From: Hydrocarboniclastica marina
GTDB lineage: Bacteria; Pseudomonadota; Gammaproteobacteria; Pseudomonadales; Oleiphilaceae
Length of the DNA: 64,000 nt
NCBI RefSeq assembly: GCF_004851605.1
Contig: NZ_CP031093.1
Span: 1 to 64,000, forward strand
Reading direction: 5' to 3'
The notes under the pieces were generated by a model. It saw only the letters and a program-made list of their open reading frames with translations. It did no database searches and was not told the DNA's origin. Below, piece by piece: positions 40,006 to 50,365 of this stretch. The stretch's first letter is position 1, and each line of letters opens with the position of its first letter. Both the position numbers and the translations under genes were made by a program.

Positions 40006-43000
40006 CGAACAACTCCCCCTGCAGCGACTGGGCCCGGAACAACTCATCCAGCGCTTCGATGAGCTTGCGGGGCGGCCGATCACTGAATATACCCTGTCCC
40101 GGGCTGGAGCAACCGCGCAGGAACAGATAGCAGGCGCCGCCAATATGGCTCTCGTACCGGTAACCGGGCAAGCGTGATCTCAGCAGGCGATGCAGGGCCA
40201 GAATATAGAGCACGTACTGCAGGTCATAGCGGTGTTCAAGCATGGCCTCGGCCATGCGTTCCCGGGTGTACCAGCTATCGTCCTCGCCCAGCCAGTTGGA
40301 CTTGTAATCGAGCACGTAATAGCGCCCGTTCACCTCGAACGTCAGGTCGATGTAGCCTTTCAGCATGCCATTGAGTGTTTGCGGACGCAGCCGGGGACGG
40401 GGCCGACCCGGCAGTACCGTGTCGACGACGAGCTGATCAAGCGCCTGGGTGGAAGTGGTATTGGCCGGAAAGAGGAACTCCAGCTCGGGACGGTAACTCT
40501 CCGGGTCAAGGCTGGCCAGGCTCGGGACCGCAGGCGCATTGCCTGCGGTTTGCAGCGGCACCTGGATAATCCGCTGGAGCTGAGTGGCGAGCATTGTGGC
40601 CCACTCTTCAAGCCCGTGGGCGGCGCATGTTTGCTCCAGGTGGGCTTCCAGCAGTTGCGGGTGATCGGCGACGGTGCCAAAGCCCTGTTCGGCCATCCAT
40701 TCGAGCACGTTGTGCAGGAAATTGCCCACCGTGGCGCCCCGGGGGAGCCCGTGGAGGCCAGGGCCGTCCGCCTGGAAGTGCCGCTCGGCTGGCTCATGGC
40801 GCAGTTCGGCCATGTTTTCATGGGCCGGGCTGCTGCCTGCCTCTTGCGGGGCCGCAGTCAGTTCGGCCCGGTCCGGTTGCGCTCTGGCCCCGTCCAGAAT
40901 TGCGCTGTAGCTGGTGATCCACCAGGATTCAGTCGGTTTCAGACGAGGCCGCCGCGGGGCCTTGGGCTGCGTTTGCTCTACGGCGGGAGGCAGGCGCACA
41001 TCATCGGTTGGCGGCAGCGGCTCCAGTGTGACAGCGGGCGAGGCGTGACAAAGGGTTTCCAGGGCGTCCCAGAGCGTCTGGGGCGCAAGTTCGCAGCCGC
41101 CATTGAGAATATAGGCAATAGCGGACGGCGCCAGCTTGCAGCTGTAACCCTTGCTCCTGTCCTGGCCATACGCGAGCAGACCAACCCAGCAGGCGTGGCG
41201 GGCGCGCGTGAGCGCAACGTAGAGTAGCCGCAGATCTTCGGCCAGACGCTCGCGGTCGGCCCGCGCCAGGGCTTCGGCATCGTTGGCGTCGGCGTAGCAT
41301 GGCGCGCCCTGGTCATCGTGGAAGGCGATGAGCGGGCCGCGGCTTTTCCCCAGCGGCCGGCAGAGCCCGACGAACGGGATAAAAACCAGGGGATACTCCA
41401 GCCCTTTGGACTTGTGAAAGGTGATGACCTTGATCAGGTCCTCGTCGCTTTCCAGGCGCAACACGGCATCCTCGCCGAGGTCATGTCCACCGCTATCAAT
41501 CTGGTCGGCCAGGAACCGTATCAATGCCTGCTCCCCATCGAGCTGGCTGGCCTGGCTCTGCAGCAGCTCCGCGAGATGTAGCAGATTGGTCAGGGATCTC
41601 TCGCCATCGGCTTGGGCCAGCAGGCGTCGGGGAACATCGAAATCCTCAAGAAACCGACGCATCAGGGGCAGCACGCCGCGCTGCTGCCAGAGCACCCGGT
41701 AGCCCCGGAACTGCTCTATACGCGCCTCCCAAGCCAGTTCATTCTCGTTATGCACATCCAGCTGCGCGAGGTCGAGATTGAGCGTGCGACTGGCCAGCGC
41801 ATCCCGGACCAGGCTCTCACGCTCGGCTTCAGCCACGGCGCGCAGCCACATCAGCAAATCGGTCGCTTCCGCGCACGCGAAGACCGACTCCCGGTCACTC
41901 AGGTAGGCACTGCGCAGACCACGTTGGGCCAGGGCAGTCCGGATGGCACCGGCTTCATTGAAGTCCCGCACCAGGATGGCGAAATCCGACGGCTGCAGAG
42001 GTCGACGAGGGTTGCTGAACCGGGCCTCGCCGGCGCGCGCTGCGCCGAGCATACGGCGTATTTCGCTGGCGCAGCTGTTTGCCAGCGCGGCCAGGTAATC
42101 GCTTTTGTTACTGAAACCCAGCCCGGGGTGCGACCAGAAGGTGAGGCCGGCCAGCGGCCGGCCGTTCCATTGCAGTTCATCGGGCTTCTCGCGGCTGCCG
42201 ACGCTTTCGAAGGGAATCTCATCACCCAGCAGAAACGCGCCCTGGGGGCGGCGGCCAGCATACTCGAACACCTGGTTGACCCCTGCGACCAGCGGCGGCA
42301 CCGAGCGGAAGTTGGTGTCGAGGGTGAAATGCTGCCCCTTGCTGTCACGTCGCGCCGCCAGATAGGTGTAGATGTCGGCGCCACGGAAGCCATAAATGGC
42401 CTGTTTGGGATCACCGATCATGAAGAAGCCCAGGTCTTCACGCTGGCTGTAGACCTGCCGGAAAATACGGTATTGCTCGGGGTCGGTGTCCTGGAATTCG
42501 TCGATCAGCGCTACCGGGAAGTGCTGGCGAATGGTCGCCGTCAGGCGTGGCCCGCCAGCACCTGCCAGAGCCTGATCAAGGTGATGGAGCATATCGTCGA
42601 AGCTCATGCTGCCGCGGCGCTTTTTCTGGACCTCGACCCGGTTGTGGCACCAGGCAGCGGCATGGGCCTGCAGCCGGCCGCTCATGTGGTCCGGCAGCAT
42701 CAACCGGTCCTGCAGGTCAGACAGCGCTTCGAGGGCGACAAAGTCGGGCAAGGCGATGTTCTTTTTGAGCTTGAGGCGACGACTGCCGAGTTTGCCGTGG
42801 TCGTCGGCAATAAAGACCGTCTCGCCCCTGGCCCATGCGGACAGCTCCTGCAGCTGCTGGCGCACCACGTCGTCCTTGTGACTGGTGCGATTGAGATGGC
42901 CTTCGGCCAGCGCGTTCTCGAACCAGGACAGAATCCCCGGCTCCTCCTGGCGCCACTTGTCCCTGGCGCGGCTCTCCTGCGCCAGGCAACCCGCCTCCCA

Positions 43001-43648
43001 GTGGGCCAGCTCCTGATAACAGGCGGTGTCGAGGCTGTGGAGGGACCGCGGGTAATGCCGGGCCAGCGCCGCGAGCCTGTCAGCCGACCCCAGGGCATCA
43101 GCCAATGCGGCGTAAGCGGTCTGGCTCAACGGGTAGGCGAAGGTACGCCAGTAGTCCCGGGCCGCCTCCTGCCAGAGCGGTTCCAGCTGCTCTTCAATTT
43201 CAGTATTGAAGGCCTGGCCACTGTCAAAAGCGTGCTGGCGCAGCATCCGCTGGGCCCAGCCATGGATGGTGAATATAGCGGCGTCATCCATACTGTTGGC
43301 TGCGAGCTCCAGTCGGCGGGCGAGCCCGAGGTGCTGCTCAGGCTCATATTCGCTGCGTAGGGGCGCCAGGAAAGGATGGTCCACAGGCTCGCCGCGAAAC
43401 ATGCGCGCCGCCGCGGCCAGGTTGCTGCGGATACGGTCGCGCAGCTCCTCGGTCGCCGCCTTGGTAAACGTTACCACCAGGATTTCCGCCGGGGTCAGTG
43501 GGCGACCGAAGCTTTTGCTGCCGCCGTGGTTGAGTACCAGGCGAACGTAGAGCGCGGCGATGGTAAAGGTTTTCCCGGTCCCGGCGCTGGCTTCAATCAG
43601 GCGGGTGCCGCGCAGTGGGAATGTCAGCGGTCGCAGTGGCTCACTCAT
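39995..43648 (-). CDS. recB: Exodeoxyribonuclease V beta subunit RecB
   Basis: A 1217-residue RecB (E. coli 1180): N-terminal SF1A 3'-5' helicase with Walker A EASAGTGKTFTIAAL (about residue 20), DEFQDTDPEQYRIF Walker B and KSKGLEYPLVFIPF, then a C-terminal nuclease domain with the VLDYKSNWLG metal/Lys motif. The start at 43648 (MSEPLRPL) overlaps recC by 8 bp. It processes double-strand breaks with RecC and RecD. A 582-codon opposite-strand open frame inside it is a coding shadow. Confidence 0.96.
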   Translation of the reverse strand: MSEPLRPLTFPLRGTRLIEASAGTGKTFTIAALYVRLVLNHGGSKSFGRPLTPAEILVVTFTKAATEELRDRIRSNLAAAARMFRGEPVDHPFLAPLRSEYEPEQHLGLARRLELAANSMDDAAIFTIHGWAQRMLRQHAFDSGQAFNTEIEEQLEPLWQEAARDYWRTFAYPLSQTAYAALADALGSADRLAALARHYPRSLHSLDTACYQELAHWEAGCLAQESRARDKWRQEEPGILSWFENALAEGHLNRTSHKDDVVRQQLQELSAWARGETVFIADDHGKLGSRRLKLKKNIALPDFVALEALSDLQDRLMLPDHMSGRLQAHAAAWCHNRVEVQKKRRGSMSFDDMLHHLDQALAGAGGPRLTATIRQHFPVALIDEFQDTDPEQYRIFRQVYSQREDLGFFMIGDPKQAIYGFRGADIYTYLAARRDSKGQHFTLDTNFRSVPPLVAGVNQVFEYAGRRPQGAFLLGDEIPFESVGSREKPDELQWNGRPLAGLTFWSHPGLGFSNKSDYLAALANSCASEIRRMLGAARAGEARFSNPRRPLQPSDFAILVRDFNEAGAIRTALAQRGLRSAYLSDRESVFACAEATDLLMWLRAVAEAERESLVRDALASRTLNLDLAQLDVHNENELAWEARIEQFRGYRVLWQQRGVLPLMRRFLEDFDVPRRLLAQADGERSLTNLLHLAELLQSQASQLDGEQALIRFLADQIDSGGHDLGEDAVLRLESDEDLIKVITFHKSKGLEYPLVFIPFVGLCRPLGKSRGPLIAFHDDQGAPCYADANDAEALARADRERLAEDLRLLYVALTRARHACWVGLLAYGQDRSKGYSCKLAPSAIAYILNGGCELAPQTLWDALETLCHASPAVTLEPLPPTDDVRLPPAVEQTQPKAPRRPRLKPTESWWITSYSAILDGARAQPDRAELTAAPQEAGSSPAHENMAELRHEPAERHFQADGPGLHGLPRGATVGNFLHNVLEWMAEQGFGTVADHPQLLEAHLEQTCAAHGLEEWATMLATQLQRIIQVPLQTAGNAPAVPSLASLDPESYRPELEFLFPANTTSTQALDQLVVDTVLPGRPRPRLRPQTLNGMLKGYIDLTFEVNGRYYVLDYKSNWLGEDDSWYTRERMAEAMLEHRYDLQYVLYILALHRLLRSRLPGYRYESHIGGACYLFLRGCSSPGQGIFSDRPPRKLIEALDELFRAQSLQGELFDGL

Positions 43649-46600
43649 GCTCTCGCTCCCGCTGCTGCACACTGGCGAAAAAATCACCGTAAACCTGTTC
43701 TGCCCATGCCGGCAGCCCCGCCTGCCAGGCGGCGTTCAGGTCAGGCCAGCAGCGCTCCAGCGCTGGACTGGCGCCAAGGTCGCCGGGCGGGCCGAAGTCA
43801 GCGCCCGCGTAAGCGCTGAGGTAACGCTGGAGGTCCGTCCGCTCCTCAGGCTCATCCCGAAGCAGCGCCATGGCGGTGCCCATGCCCAGGGGTAGACACT
43901 GCTGCTGAGCGGTGTACCAGGCCGTAAGCAGCCGTTGCAGGCTTTGAACGGCTGCTGCCTGTTCAACGACAGGCAGCGTATGGGCACCGTCGGTGGAGAC
44001 GAGGACGCTCGTTATCGGCTGACCCGCGGCGGCTAGGGCCACATGCCGTAGCCAGAGGGCGATAAAGTAGTGGTATTTGAGTTGGGATTGCTTGCCCTGC
44101 CTGCCATTCCAGGCCTGCGCCGGCTGCGCCAGAATGCAGGCGAGATTGCCGTTGCCGTCGCCGTAAAGGTGGTCAACCCAGTCATTCAGGGCTATGACCT
44201 GCTGGTCTGGGAGTTCCGGCAGTATCAGACCATCGAGTGCCAGCTCAAGCGGGTCTGCAGAAGCGGGCCATCGTGCCATCACACGGTTCCAGTGGGCCAG
44301 GGTCTCGCGGACCTCCGCCTCGATCTGCTCGCTGACGTTAGCCCTGGCGGCGCCCATGGGCAAGCGCCCCGCTCGCCTGAGGCGCTCGAGCCCCTCGGAC
44401 AACAGGTCTTCCTGCTCTGCGATATCGGCCTTGCGGCACTGCTCGAAGATCTCGCTGCGGTAGCTGAACCGGGCAAGCCCATCCAGGACGAAGGGCTCGT
44501 CTTCGGGGGTAGGCTCTTCACTGCGTCCAAACCAGACATTGAGGCGCTGGTTGAAGAAGGCATCCGCCGGGTAGCGCATGAACCGGTGCAGTTGATCCAG
44601 GCTCAGGGCAGCGTCGAGTGGTTGCGGCGGCAGGATCAGGGGGGTGTCGGCACGGGCCTGTCCTACCAGAGCCTCGGTCCGCACGGTATGCAGGCCGGCC
44701 CATTCCCGGGCATAGGTGAAATAGGGGTCATGGCCCCCCATGGACTCGAAGTAGACCCGGCTGAAAGGCTGCAACGGGTGCAACAGGGTCAGCCCCTGAC
44801 TGACCGGAACATTTTCGCCAGCGTTATCTGTCATTTGCCAGCCGGCGTCGAGGTAGTCGCGTAACTGGCCAACCAGGACGGACGGGGTGCGTTCGCTGTT
44901 GTCGCGGGCATTGCGGCCCAGCCAGGACAGATAAAATCCCCGGCGTGCTGACAGCAGGGCCTCAAGAAACAGGTAGCGGTCGTCCTCCTGGCGCGAGCGG
45001 TCGCCCGGACGGTACTGCTCGGCCATGAGGTCAAAGTCCAGCGGCGGGCGCTGGCGTGGATACTCACCGTCGTTCATGCCGAGGAGACAGACCACCTCGA
45101 AAGGAATAGCGCGCATGGGCATCAACGTACCGAAGTTGATCCGCCCGGCAAGAAAACGCTGGGAAAGGCTGACTTCTTCAAAGCGAGCCAGGAGCGCATC
45201 GCGGACGACCGACAGTGGCAGGTTTTCAGTGAGTCCGGCCTCGTCGCAATGTTGTTGCCACTGCCTCAGCACTTCCTGGAACTGCTCCAGAACCAGGGCG
45301 TCATCATCGCTGGGCTGGAGACACTCAAGGACAAGGTCACGCAGGTGGATGCTCCACTCATCCGGGGAATGGGTTTGCCGCAATCGTTGCCAGTAGTCTT
45401 CCAGAGTTTCAACGACGCGGTAGAGCTTGCCGGCGACAGTTGCGTCCAGCCCGCCGATCTCGTCAAAGGGTTCAATCTCATGCCAGGCGCCGCCGCTCCC
45501 CCCGGCGTAACCCAGCAGCATACGCTTGAGCCCGAAGCGCCAGCTGTTCTGGTCCAGGCCGGGCGGCAGGTCCAGATGTTCGCGCTGGCGGCTGTGCAGG
45601 CCCCAGCGAATGCCGCTTTGTTCGATCCAGCGGTGAAGGGCCGGCATGTCCTCCTGGCTGAGGCCAAAGGTTGCCCTGAACGCGGCAACATCGAGTAGCC
45701 CCAACACGTCGCTGACGGTGAAACGGGATTCAGGCAGAGTCAGCAGGCTCTCAAGGGCGGCCAGAATCGGGTTGCTCGAGCGCTCACTGCGGTCGCCGAT
45801 GCTGTAGGGGATATAACGGGAATCGTCCGGCGCCAATCGGCCGAAAACAGCTTCTATATGCGGCGCGTAGGCCGCAATGTCGGGCACCATGACGATGATG
45901 TCCCGCGGCGCCAGCTGTTTGTCGGCCACACCTGCAGGTGTCTCGTCCAGCAGCGCCAGCAAATGGTCCTGCAGTATCTCGACTTCCCTTTGCCGGCTGT
46001 GGGCCAGCCGGAAGGCGACCGAGCGGTCCCCTGCAGCCACCGGTTCGCGCTTTTCGGGCTGATCCGCAGGCGGCAGGGGCTCGAGGTCGAGAATTTTCTG
46101 CTGAACCTGGTGGAGAAGGTGTGGCTGCGCTGCGTCGTTGCGGTCTCGGAAAAGGTCAATGCTGGCGTGGCTGCTGGTGGCATTGTCGTAGTCGTATAGC
46201 AGCCCGATATAGTCCCGTCCCTGCTTGCCCCAGGCCGCCAACAGAGGGTTCGTGCGGCTATGTAACTGGTCAGCGTCGAGGCCCTGCAGGCCCGGTTTGT
46301 CCGGATGACGGTAGCGTTCGAACCGGAGCAGGTGGCGCTCCTCGATAATGTCTGCCCAGTAGTAGCGGCAGGGGTTGTGCACATAGATCTGAACAGCAAG
46401 ATGACGGGACAGTGCGTCGAGGGCTTCCAGGATCTGCTGGGGCAGCGAGGAAATGCCGAATACGGTCAGGCGGCGTGGCAATGCGGGTGGGCGTTCGCCG
46501 AGCAGGCGCACCTGTTCGAGAAAGCGACGATGGACTTCCGCCCGCGAGCTATCGGCAAGGTCCGGGCCGACGTCGCTTTGAAGGCGTCGCCAGAGTGCTG

Positions 46601-47159
46601 CCTGCCAGCGCTGGTCCGCGCCCAGGGGGTGTCTTTCCCCGCGTGGGCTGATCAGTTCGTCGTCGCCTGCCTGCCATGCGGCCAGCCAGTCCGCCCGGTA
46701 AACCTGATACTGGTCGAACAGGTCGGCCAGTCGTTCAGCCAGCTGGTAGCGCTTGCGCAGATCGTCATCCACGGCGAGAAAGTGGCCCAGGGGCTCGAAC
46801 AGCGGGTCATCCAGGCACGCGGGCAGCAGTCGCAGCAGGCGCCAGGTCAGGGGCTCACGATCAAAAGGCGAATGGTCGGGCACCGTCCCTTTGCCCAGCA
46901 CCGCACGGTAGGCCGACCAGAGGAAGCGGGACGGCATCTGCATGTCGAGCGCCGCGGCAATACCACAGGCGTCGTCCTGGGCCAGTTTGAGCTTCAGCCA
47001 TTGGGCCATGCCATTGCTCTGGACCAGGAAAACTTCGTTCTCAAGGGGGCGCAACGGGTTACGTTGGATCAGCCCCGCCACCAGCTCTCTCAGGTCTTCC
47101 GGATGGTTGGCGTGGACAATGGTCAGCCCGGAAGCCGGTGCGTGGTCCGTGCTCGGCAT
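43641..47159 (-). CDS. recC: Exodeoxyribonuclease V gamma subunit RecC
   Basis: A 1172-residue RecC (E. coli 1122), recognisable from LTIVHANHPEDLREL at the N terminus, 'NPLRPLENEVFLVQSNGMAQ', and 'FGISSLPQQILEALDALS'. The inactive helicase-like fold recognises Chi in the enterobacterial enzyme. It is the first gene of the recCBD cluster. Confidence 0.95.
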   Translation of the reverse strand: MPSTDHAPASGLTIVHANHPEDLRELVAGLIQRNPLRPLENEVFLVQSNGMAQWLKLKLAQDDACGIAAALDMQMPSRFLWSAYRAVLGKGTVPDHSPFDREPLTWRLLRLLPACLDDPLFEPLGHFLAVDDDLRKRYQLAERLADLFDQYQVYRADWLAAWQAGDDELISPRGERHPLGADQRWQAALWRRLQSDVGPDLADSSRAEVHRRFLEQVRLLGERPPALPRRLTVFGISSLPQQILEALDALSRHLAVQIYVHNPCRYYWADIIEERHLLRFERYRHPDKPGLQGLDADQLHSRTNPLLAAWGKQGRDYIGLLYDYDNATSSHASIDLFRDRNDAAQPHLLHQVQQKILDLEPLPPADQPEKREPVAAGDRSVAFRLAHSRQREVEILQDHLLALLDETPAGVADKQLAPRDIIVMVPDIAAYAPHIEAVFGRLAPDDSRYIPYSIGDRSERSSNPILAALESLLTLPESRFTVSDVLGLLDVAAFRATFGLSQEDMPALHRWIEQSGIRWGLHSRQREHLDLPPGLDQNSWRFGLKRMLLGYAGGSGGAWHEIEPFDEIGGLDATVAGKLYRVVETLEDYWQRLRQTHSPDEWSIHLRDLVLECLQPSDDDALVLEQFQEVLRQWQQHCDEAGLTENLPLSVVRDALLARFEEVSLSQRFLAGRINFGTLMPMRAIPFEVVCLLGMNDGEYPRQRPPLDFDLMAEQYRPGDRSRQEDDRYLFLEALLSARRGFYLSWLGRNARDNSERTPSVLVGQLRDYLDAGWQMTDNAGENVPVSQGLTLLHPLQPFSRVYFESMGGHDPYFTYAREWAGLHTVRTEALVGQARADTPLILPPQPLDAALSLDQLHRFMRYPADAFFNQRLNVWFGRSEEPTPEDEPFVLDGLARFSYRSEIFEQCRKADIAEQEDLLSEGLERLRRAGRLPMGAARANVSEQIEAEVRETLAHWNRVMARWPASADPLELALDGLILPELPDQQVIALNDWVDHLYGDGNGNLACILAQPAQAWNGRQGKQSQLKYHYFIALWLRHVALAAAGQPITSVLVSTDGAHTLPVVEQAAAVQSLQRLLTAWYTAQQQCLPLGMGTAMALLRDEPEERTDLQRYLSAYAGADFGPPGDLGASPALERCWPDLNAAWQAGLPAWAEQVYGDFFASVQQREREHE

Positions 47160-47186
47160 GCGCTTACTCGGTCAGGTTAGGGCGCC

Positions 47187-47573
47187 TCAGCTATGAACGC
47201 GGAATCGTCCCGGGCCGGTGAAGACGAGCGCCAACGCCGTAAACAGGAACATGCCCTGCAGCTCAAGGGCCCAGCCGCCGTTCCGGGTCAATTGGTAGAG
47301 CTCACCCGTGTGCGCCAGAAGGATAGCGACCACCATATTGATGGCAATCAGGCCCGCGCCCAACCGCGTGTGAAAACCCAGGATGATCATAAGCGGTGCC
47401 AGCACTTCACCGACAAAGACACCCCAGGCCAGAAACGCAGGCAAACCATGGCTGACCAGCATGCTCTCGATACCGCCGACGCCGTGCAGTAGCTTTGAAA
47501 TGCCGTGCAAGAGAATCATTAAGCCCAGCGCAAGGCGCAGAATGAGTTTTCCGAGATCAGGTTGATGCAGCAC
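47187..47573 (-). CDS. DoxX-family membrane protein
   Basis: A 128-residue protein with four membrane segments and the family patterns LRLALGLMILLHGISKL near the N terminus and GEVLAPLMIILGFHTRLGA in the middle. DoxX/DoxD-like proteins are small membrane subunits tied in some cases to quinone- or redox-stress functions; nothing here identifies a partner. Stop lies 27 bp upstream of recC in the same direction. Confidence 0.88.
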   Translation of the reverse strand: MLHQPDLGKLILRLALGLMILLHGISKLLHGVGGIESMLVSHGLPAFLAWGVFVGEVLAPLMIILGFHTRLGAGLIAINMVVAILLAHTGELYQLTRNGGWALELQGMFLFTALALVFTGPGRFRVHS

Positions 47574-47703
47574 AAGTACGACTCCTCAGGTGGAAGCCCG
47601 TATGGGACCACAGCTCGAAGCTTGTGTCGATAGAGTCCCGGGATGATGAGCGGTGATACGTGCTGCAGCGGTATTCCCGGCTTAGGTTAAGCACCGTGGC
47701 GTG

Positions 47704-48360
47704 CTAGGACAAGCTGCCAGGGTAGGAGAAACGGAACACAATCTGGTTGCGTGTCAGCAGCGTTTCGAGACGATGGCGCATGACCTCACCAGCGGCATCG
47801 CGAATCTCTTCTGCGAATTTAGCCAGATTGAGGTCGTAGTAAGCCGGGGAACTCATTAACTGGTGCACAGTAATGAGGGTTGCATTGTCGAGTTCGTTGG
47901 CAAAAGGCTCGCCGATCAGGTGGTGGGCCAGGATGTTGGCGTGGGCTGCGCCGGAGTTGACCAGATTGGCATTACGGATCGAGCGGTTGTTCTCGTGCAT
48001 TTCTTCCATCAGGCGATGGCACAGGTAGGCTTTGACCAACAGCGCGTCCAACCCGTCAAAGCGCGCTAACAGTATCGATGGACGAGAAAAGGCACCGTAG
48101 GCCGCGTCGAGAAACGGCGAGAACAGCGCGGCCCGACCAATTTTCGCGGCGGAGGTCTGGATGCATTCCAGCAATTGCGGGGCCAGTTCCACATAGTCCT
48201 CGACAAACCGGACCAGGCACGAAACCGGGTCCGCGTGCGTGATGTCCGCTACCAGCTGTACTTCGGCGAGCCGCGCTGCCATCGCCTGACTGAATAGCCC
48301 CTGCTGGGCTTCCTGTCGTCTGGCTTGTGCAATCAGGTCTAGCACCAATTTATGGGTCAT
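47704..48360 (-). CDS. Conserved protein of unknown function
   Basis: A 218-residue, mainly helical soluble protein (start MTHKLVLDLI at 48360; a TTG ten codons earlier is possible, and no good RBS precedes either). It has no signal peptide, membrane segment or motif I recognise. The central region 'LVKAYLCHRLMEEMHENNRS' and 'AHANILAHHLIGEPFANELD' is rich in His and could bind metal, but that is speculation. Codon use looks like its neighbours. Confidence 0.65.
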   Translation of the reverse strand: MTHKLVLDLIAQARRQEAQQGLFSQAMAARLAEVQLVADITHADPVSCLVRFVEDYVELAPQLLECIQTSAAKIGRAALFSPFLDAAYGAFSRPSILLARFDGLDALLVKAYLCHRLMEEMHENNRSIRNANLVNSGAAHANILAHHLIGEPFANELDNATLITVHQLMSSPAYYDLNLAKFAEEIRDAAGEVMRHRLETLLTRNQIVFRFSYPGSLS

Positions 48361-48663
48361 TGTCGGTAATGCTCGGTATCCGATAATCAATGTAGCGAAC
48401 CTGCCTCTGCTGGCCCTTGAGACCCCAGAAGGCTGGCGAGCCCCGGGGTGGGAGTTGGCATTTTTGACTGATGGGTCTTGCGCCGCTCGCCTTTTCAGTG
48501 TAGCTGAACTTGGACAAAAGCCAGGCAGAAGCGAGCAAGAAGCCGATAATTCTGGTGATCGCGCAAACAGCGGTCGAGGCGACAGTAAAAAGAGTAGCCG
48601 AAAGCCGGCTCGTCGGTTTAAAACAACGTCAAATGATGGGAATCGTGACGCCTGGTCTGTTGC
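48361..48663. other. Intergenic stretch, no supported gene
   Basis: About 300 bp between the unknown gene and the end of the broken MATE gene. An open frame at 48510-48752 begins at TTG and runs into the MATE 3' end on the opposite strand; without an RBS or family match I do not call it. Confidence 0.55.
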
Positions 48664-49839
48664 TCAGGCATTGCCCTGGCCCGGGAACCAGGCGCCTGAA
48701 CTCAGCCTGCGGTGATATACCCAGCCGAGAGTCAGGCCGCGTGCCGCCATGAGTCCAATCAATGCCAGCCAGAGCCCGTCGTTGCCCAGTCCCCGCGAAG
48801 CCCACCAGAGCGGTAAATAAACACCGATTACCGATACGATCATAGTGTTCTGCATGGGCCGCGAGTCAGTGGCGCCGATGAAAAGGCCGTCCAGCAGATA
48901 GCTCCAGACCGCAACCAGTGGCATCAGACAAAGCCAGGGCAGGTAGCGCCGGGCTGTGCTGGCGATGTCATCGATACTGGTCAACAGGTCGATAATCAGC
49001 CCCCCGGCGCCAGCAAAGAGCAAAGTCATCAGTCCAGCCGTGATCAATGACCAGCGGGCACAGGTGCGGGCTACGGCAATGAATCCGGCACGATCCCGGC
49101 GTCCCAGGTATTCCCCCGCCAGTGCCTCGGCGCCGTTTGCAAACCCATCGAGCCCGGTAGAAATCAAGAGTAGGAACGTCAGCAGAACCGCATTGGCCGC
49201 CAGGATGGTCTCACCCTGCCGAGCACCCTGAGCGGTGAAAAACGCAAAAGCCAGCAGCAGAAGAATGGTGCGAACGAGTATGTAACGATTGACGTCGAAG
49301 AGTCGGCGGTAGTCGGCCCAGGTGCCGGTCAGCGCACGCGTCCATCGGATACCGGGAAGACGCTTGTGTACGATCCACAGGCCCAGGAAAGCCGACAGGT
49401 ATTCGGCCATGAGTGTAGCTGCCGCAACCCCGGCGCTGTTCCAGCCGAAGCCGATGACGAACAAAAGGTCGAGCACCATATTGACGAGGTTGGCGGTGAC
49501 CAGCAGCAGGAGCGGGCCCCGTGCAAAGTGGGTGCCGATCATCCAGCCCACCAGCGCGTATTGGCAGAGGACGGCCGGAGCGCTGTAGATGCGGATGGAC
49601 AGATATTCCGACGCCAGCGCGGTAATTTCCGGTGGCGCATCCATTAGCGCCAGACCAACTGCAAATATCGGAGATTGAAGCGCGATCAGGCCCAGTCCGA
49701 TGGCCAGCGCCATGATCAGCGACTGGCACAGCAGTTGTACGAGTGCTTCGGTTTCGCCCCGTCCGTGTGACTGGGCGGCCAACCCCGTCGTACCCATACG
49801 CATGAAGCCGAAAGTCCAGTAGATCACCGTAAAAAGATT
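48664..49839 (-). pseudogene. MATE/DinF transporter, 3' fragment
   Basis: About 390 residues from NLFTVIYWTFGFMRMGTTGL to the C terminus, containing most of the membrane segments of a MATE-family (DinF-like) drug/sodium antiporter. The first ~60 residues are missing because an ISL3 element is inserted; they lie at 53212-53384. Joining the two across one copy of the 8-bp duplication restores one frame of about 446 residues. A GTG start inside the element (49926), right after the merR stop, adds 29 foreign residues and keeps the frame, so a truncated protein could still be made. Confidence 0.92.
49832..49839. repeat. Target-site duplication, left copy
   Basis: AAAAGATT directly abuts the left inverted repeat and is repeated perfectly at 53212-53219. 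Eight bp is the usual ISL3-family duplication length. Confidence 0.95.
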
Positions 49840-49863
49840 GGGTAAGCGGATTAAATGGTTGAT
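49840..49863 (+). repeat. Left terminal inverted repeat of the ISL3 element
   Basis: A 24-bp end starting GGGTAAGCGGATTAAATGG. It matches the complement of the right end (53188-53211) at all but three positions (AG/TA and A/T differences). Confidence 0.93.
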
Positions 49864-49926
49864 CTTACCTTTGCATGAGAGTGAGACAGACCGGCATCTC
49901 ATCGGATTATCTGGTTGATGCTTCAC

Positions 49927-50334
49927 CTACTGCTGGTGCATGTTTCCTTCGCTAATTCCAGCAAGAACCCCACACGCCTCAACTTCCCGGTCATCGTTGC
50001 AACTCGCTCTCAGTGAAACGAGTTGTTTCTCAAGCGCTTGCAGAGCGGTTATCTGCGACCGCACATGAGAGATGTGATCATCGAGCAAGGCGTTGACGGC
50101 GGTACAAGGCTGATGAGGGTCGTCCTGATAGCTCTGTAGTTCGTGAATCTCAGCCAGTGACAGGCCCAGGATTCTGCAGCGACGGATGAAGGCCAGCCCC
50201 TCACCATGCTTCTCGGTATAGACACGGTAACCGTTGTCCTGCCGATCAGGCGGCGGCAACAAGCCCTGCTGTTCATAGAAGCGGATCGTCTGTGTTTCGA
50301 CCCCTACCAACTGCGCCAACTGACCAATGCGCAT
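49927..50334 (-). CDS. MerR-family regulator, CadR/PbrR-like
   Basis: A 135-residue MerR protein: N-terminal HTH and wing (MRIGQLAQLVGVETQTIRFY, NGYRVYTEKH), a dimerisation helix and metal-site cysteines C77, C112 and C121. That is the three-cysteine set of Cd/Pb sensors such as CadR and PbrR (CadR uses C77, C112, C119). GGAGGAGG sets the start at 50334. It is divergent from the cation transporter, sharing an intergenic region with a MerR-type promoter. Which metal it senses is inference. Confidence 0.9.
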   Translation of the reverse strand: MRIGQLAQLVGVETQTIRFYEQQGLLPPPDRQDNGYRVYTEKHGEGLAFIRRCRILGLSLAEIHELQSYQDDPHQPCTAVNALLDDHISHVRSQITALQALEKQLVSLRASCNDDREVEACGVLAGISEGNMHQQ

Positions 50335-50365
50335 CAGCCTCCTCCCCAACGGATTCTTTACTCTA

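Noticed and set aside
41612-43360. A 582-codon open frame on the plus strand inside recB
   Set aside because: It is antisense to a well-conserved RecB region, has no RBS or domain, and reflects high-GC codon bias.
48510-48752. Possible 80-residue plus-strand protein next to the MATE fragment
   Set aside because: TTG start without an RBS, overlaps the opposite-strand MATE end, and no recognisable domain.
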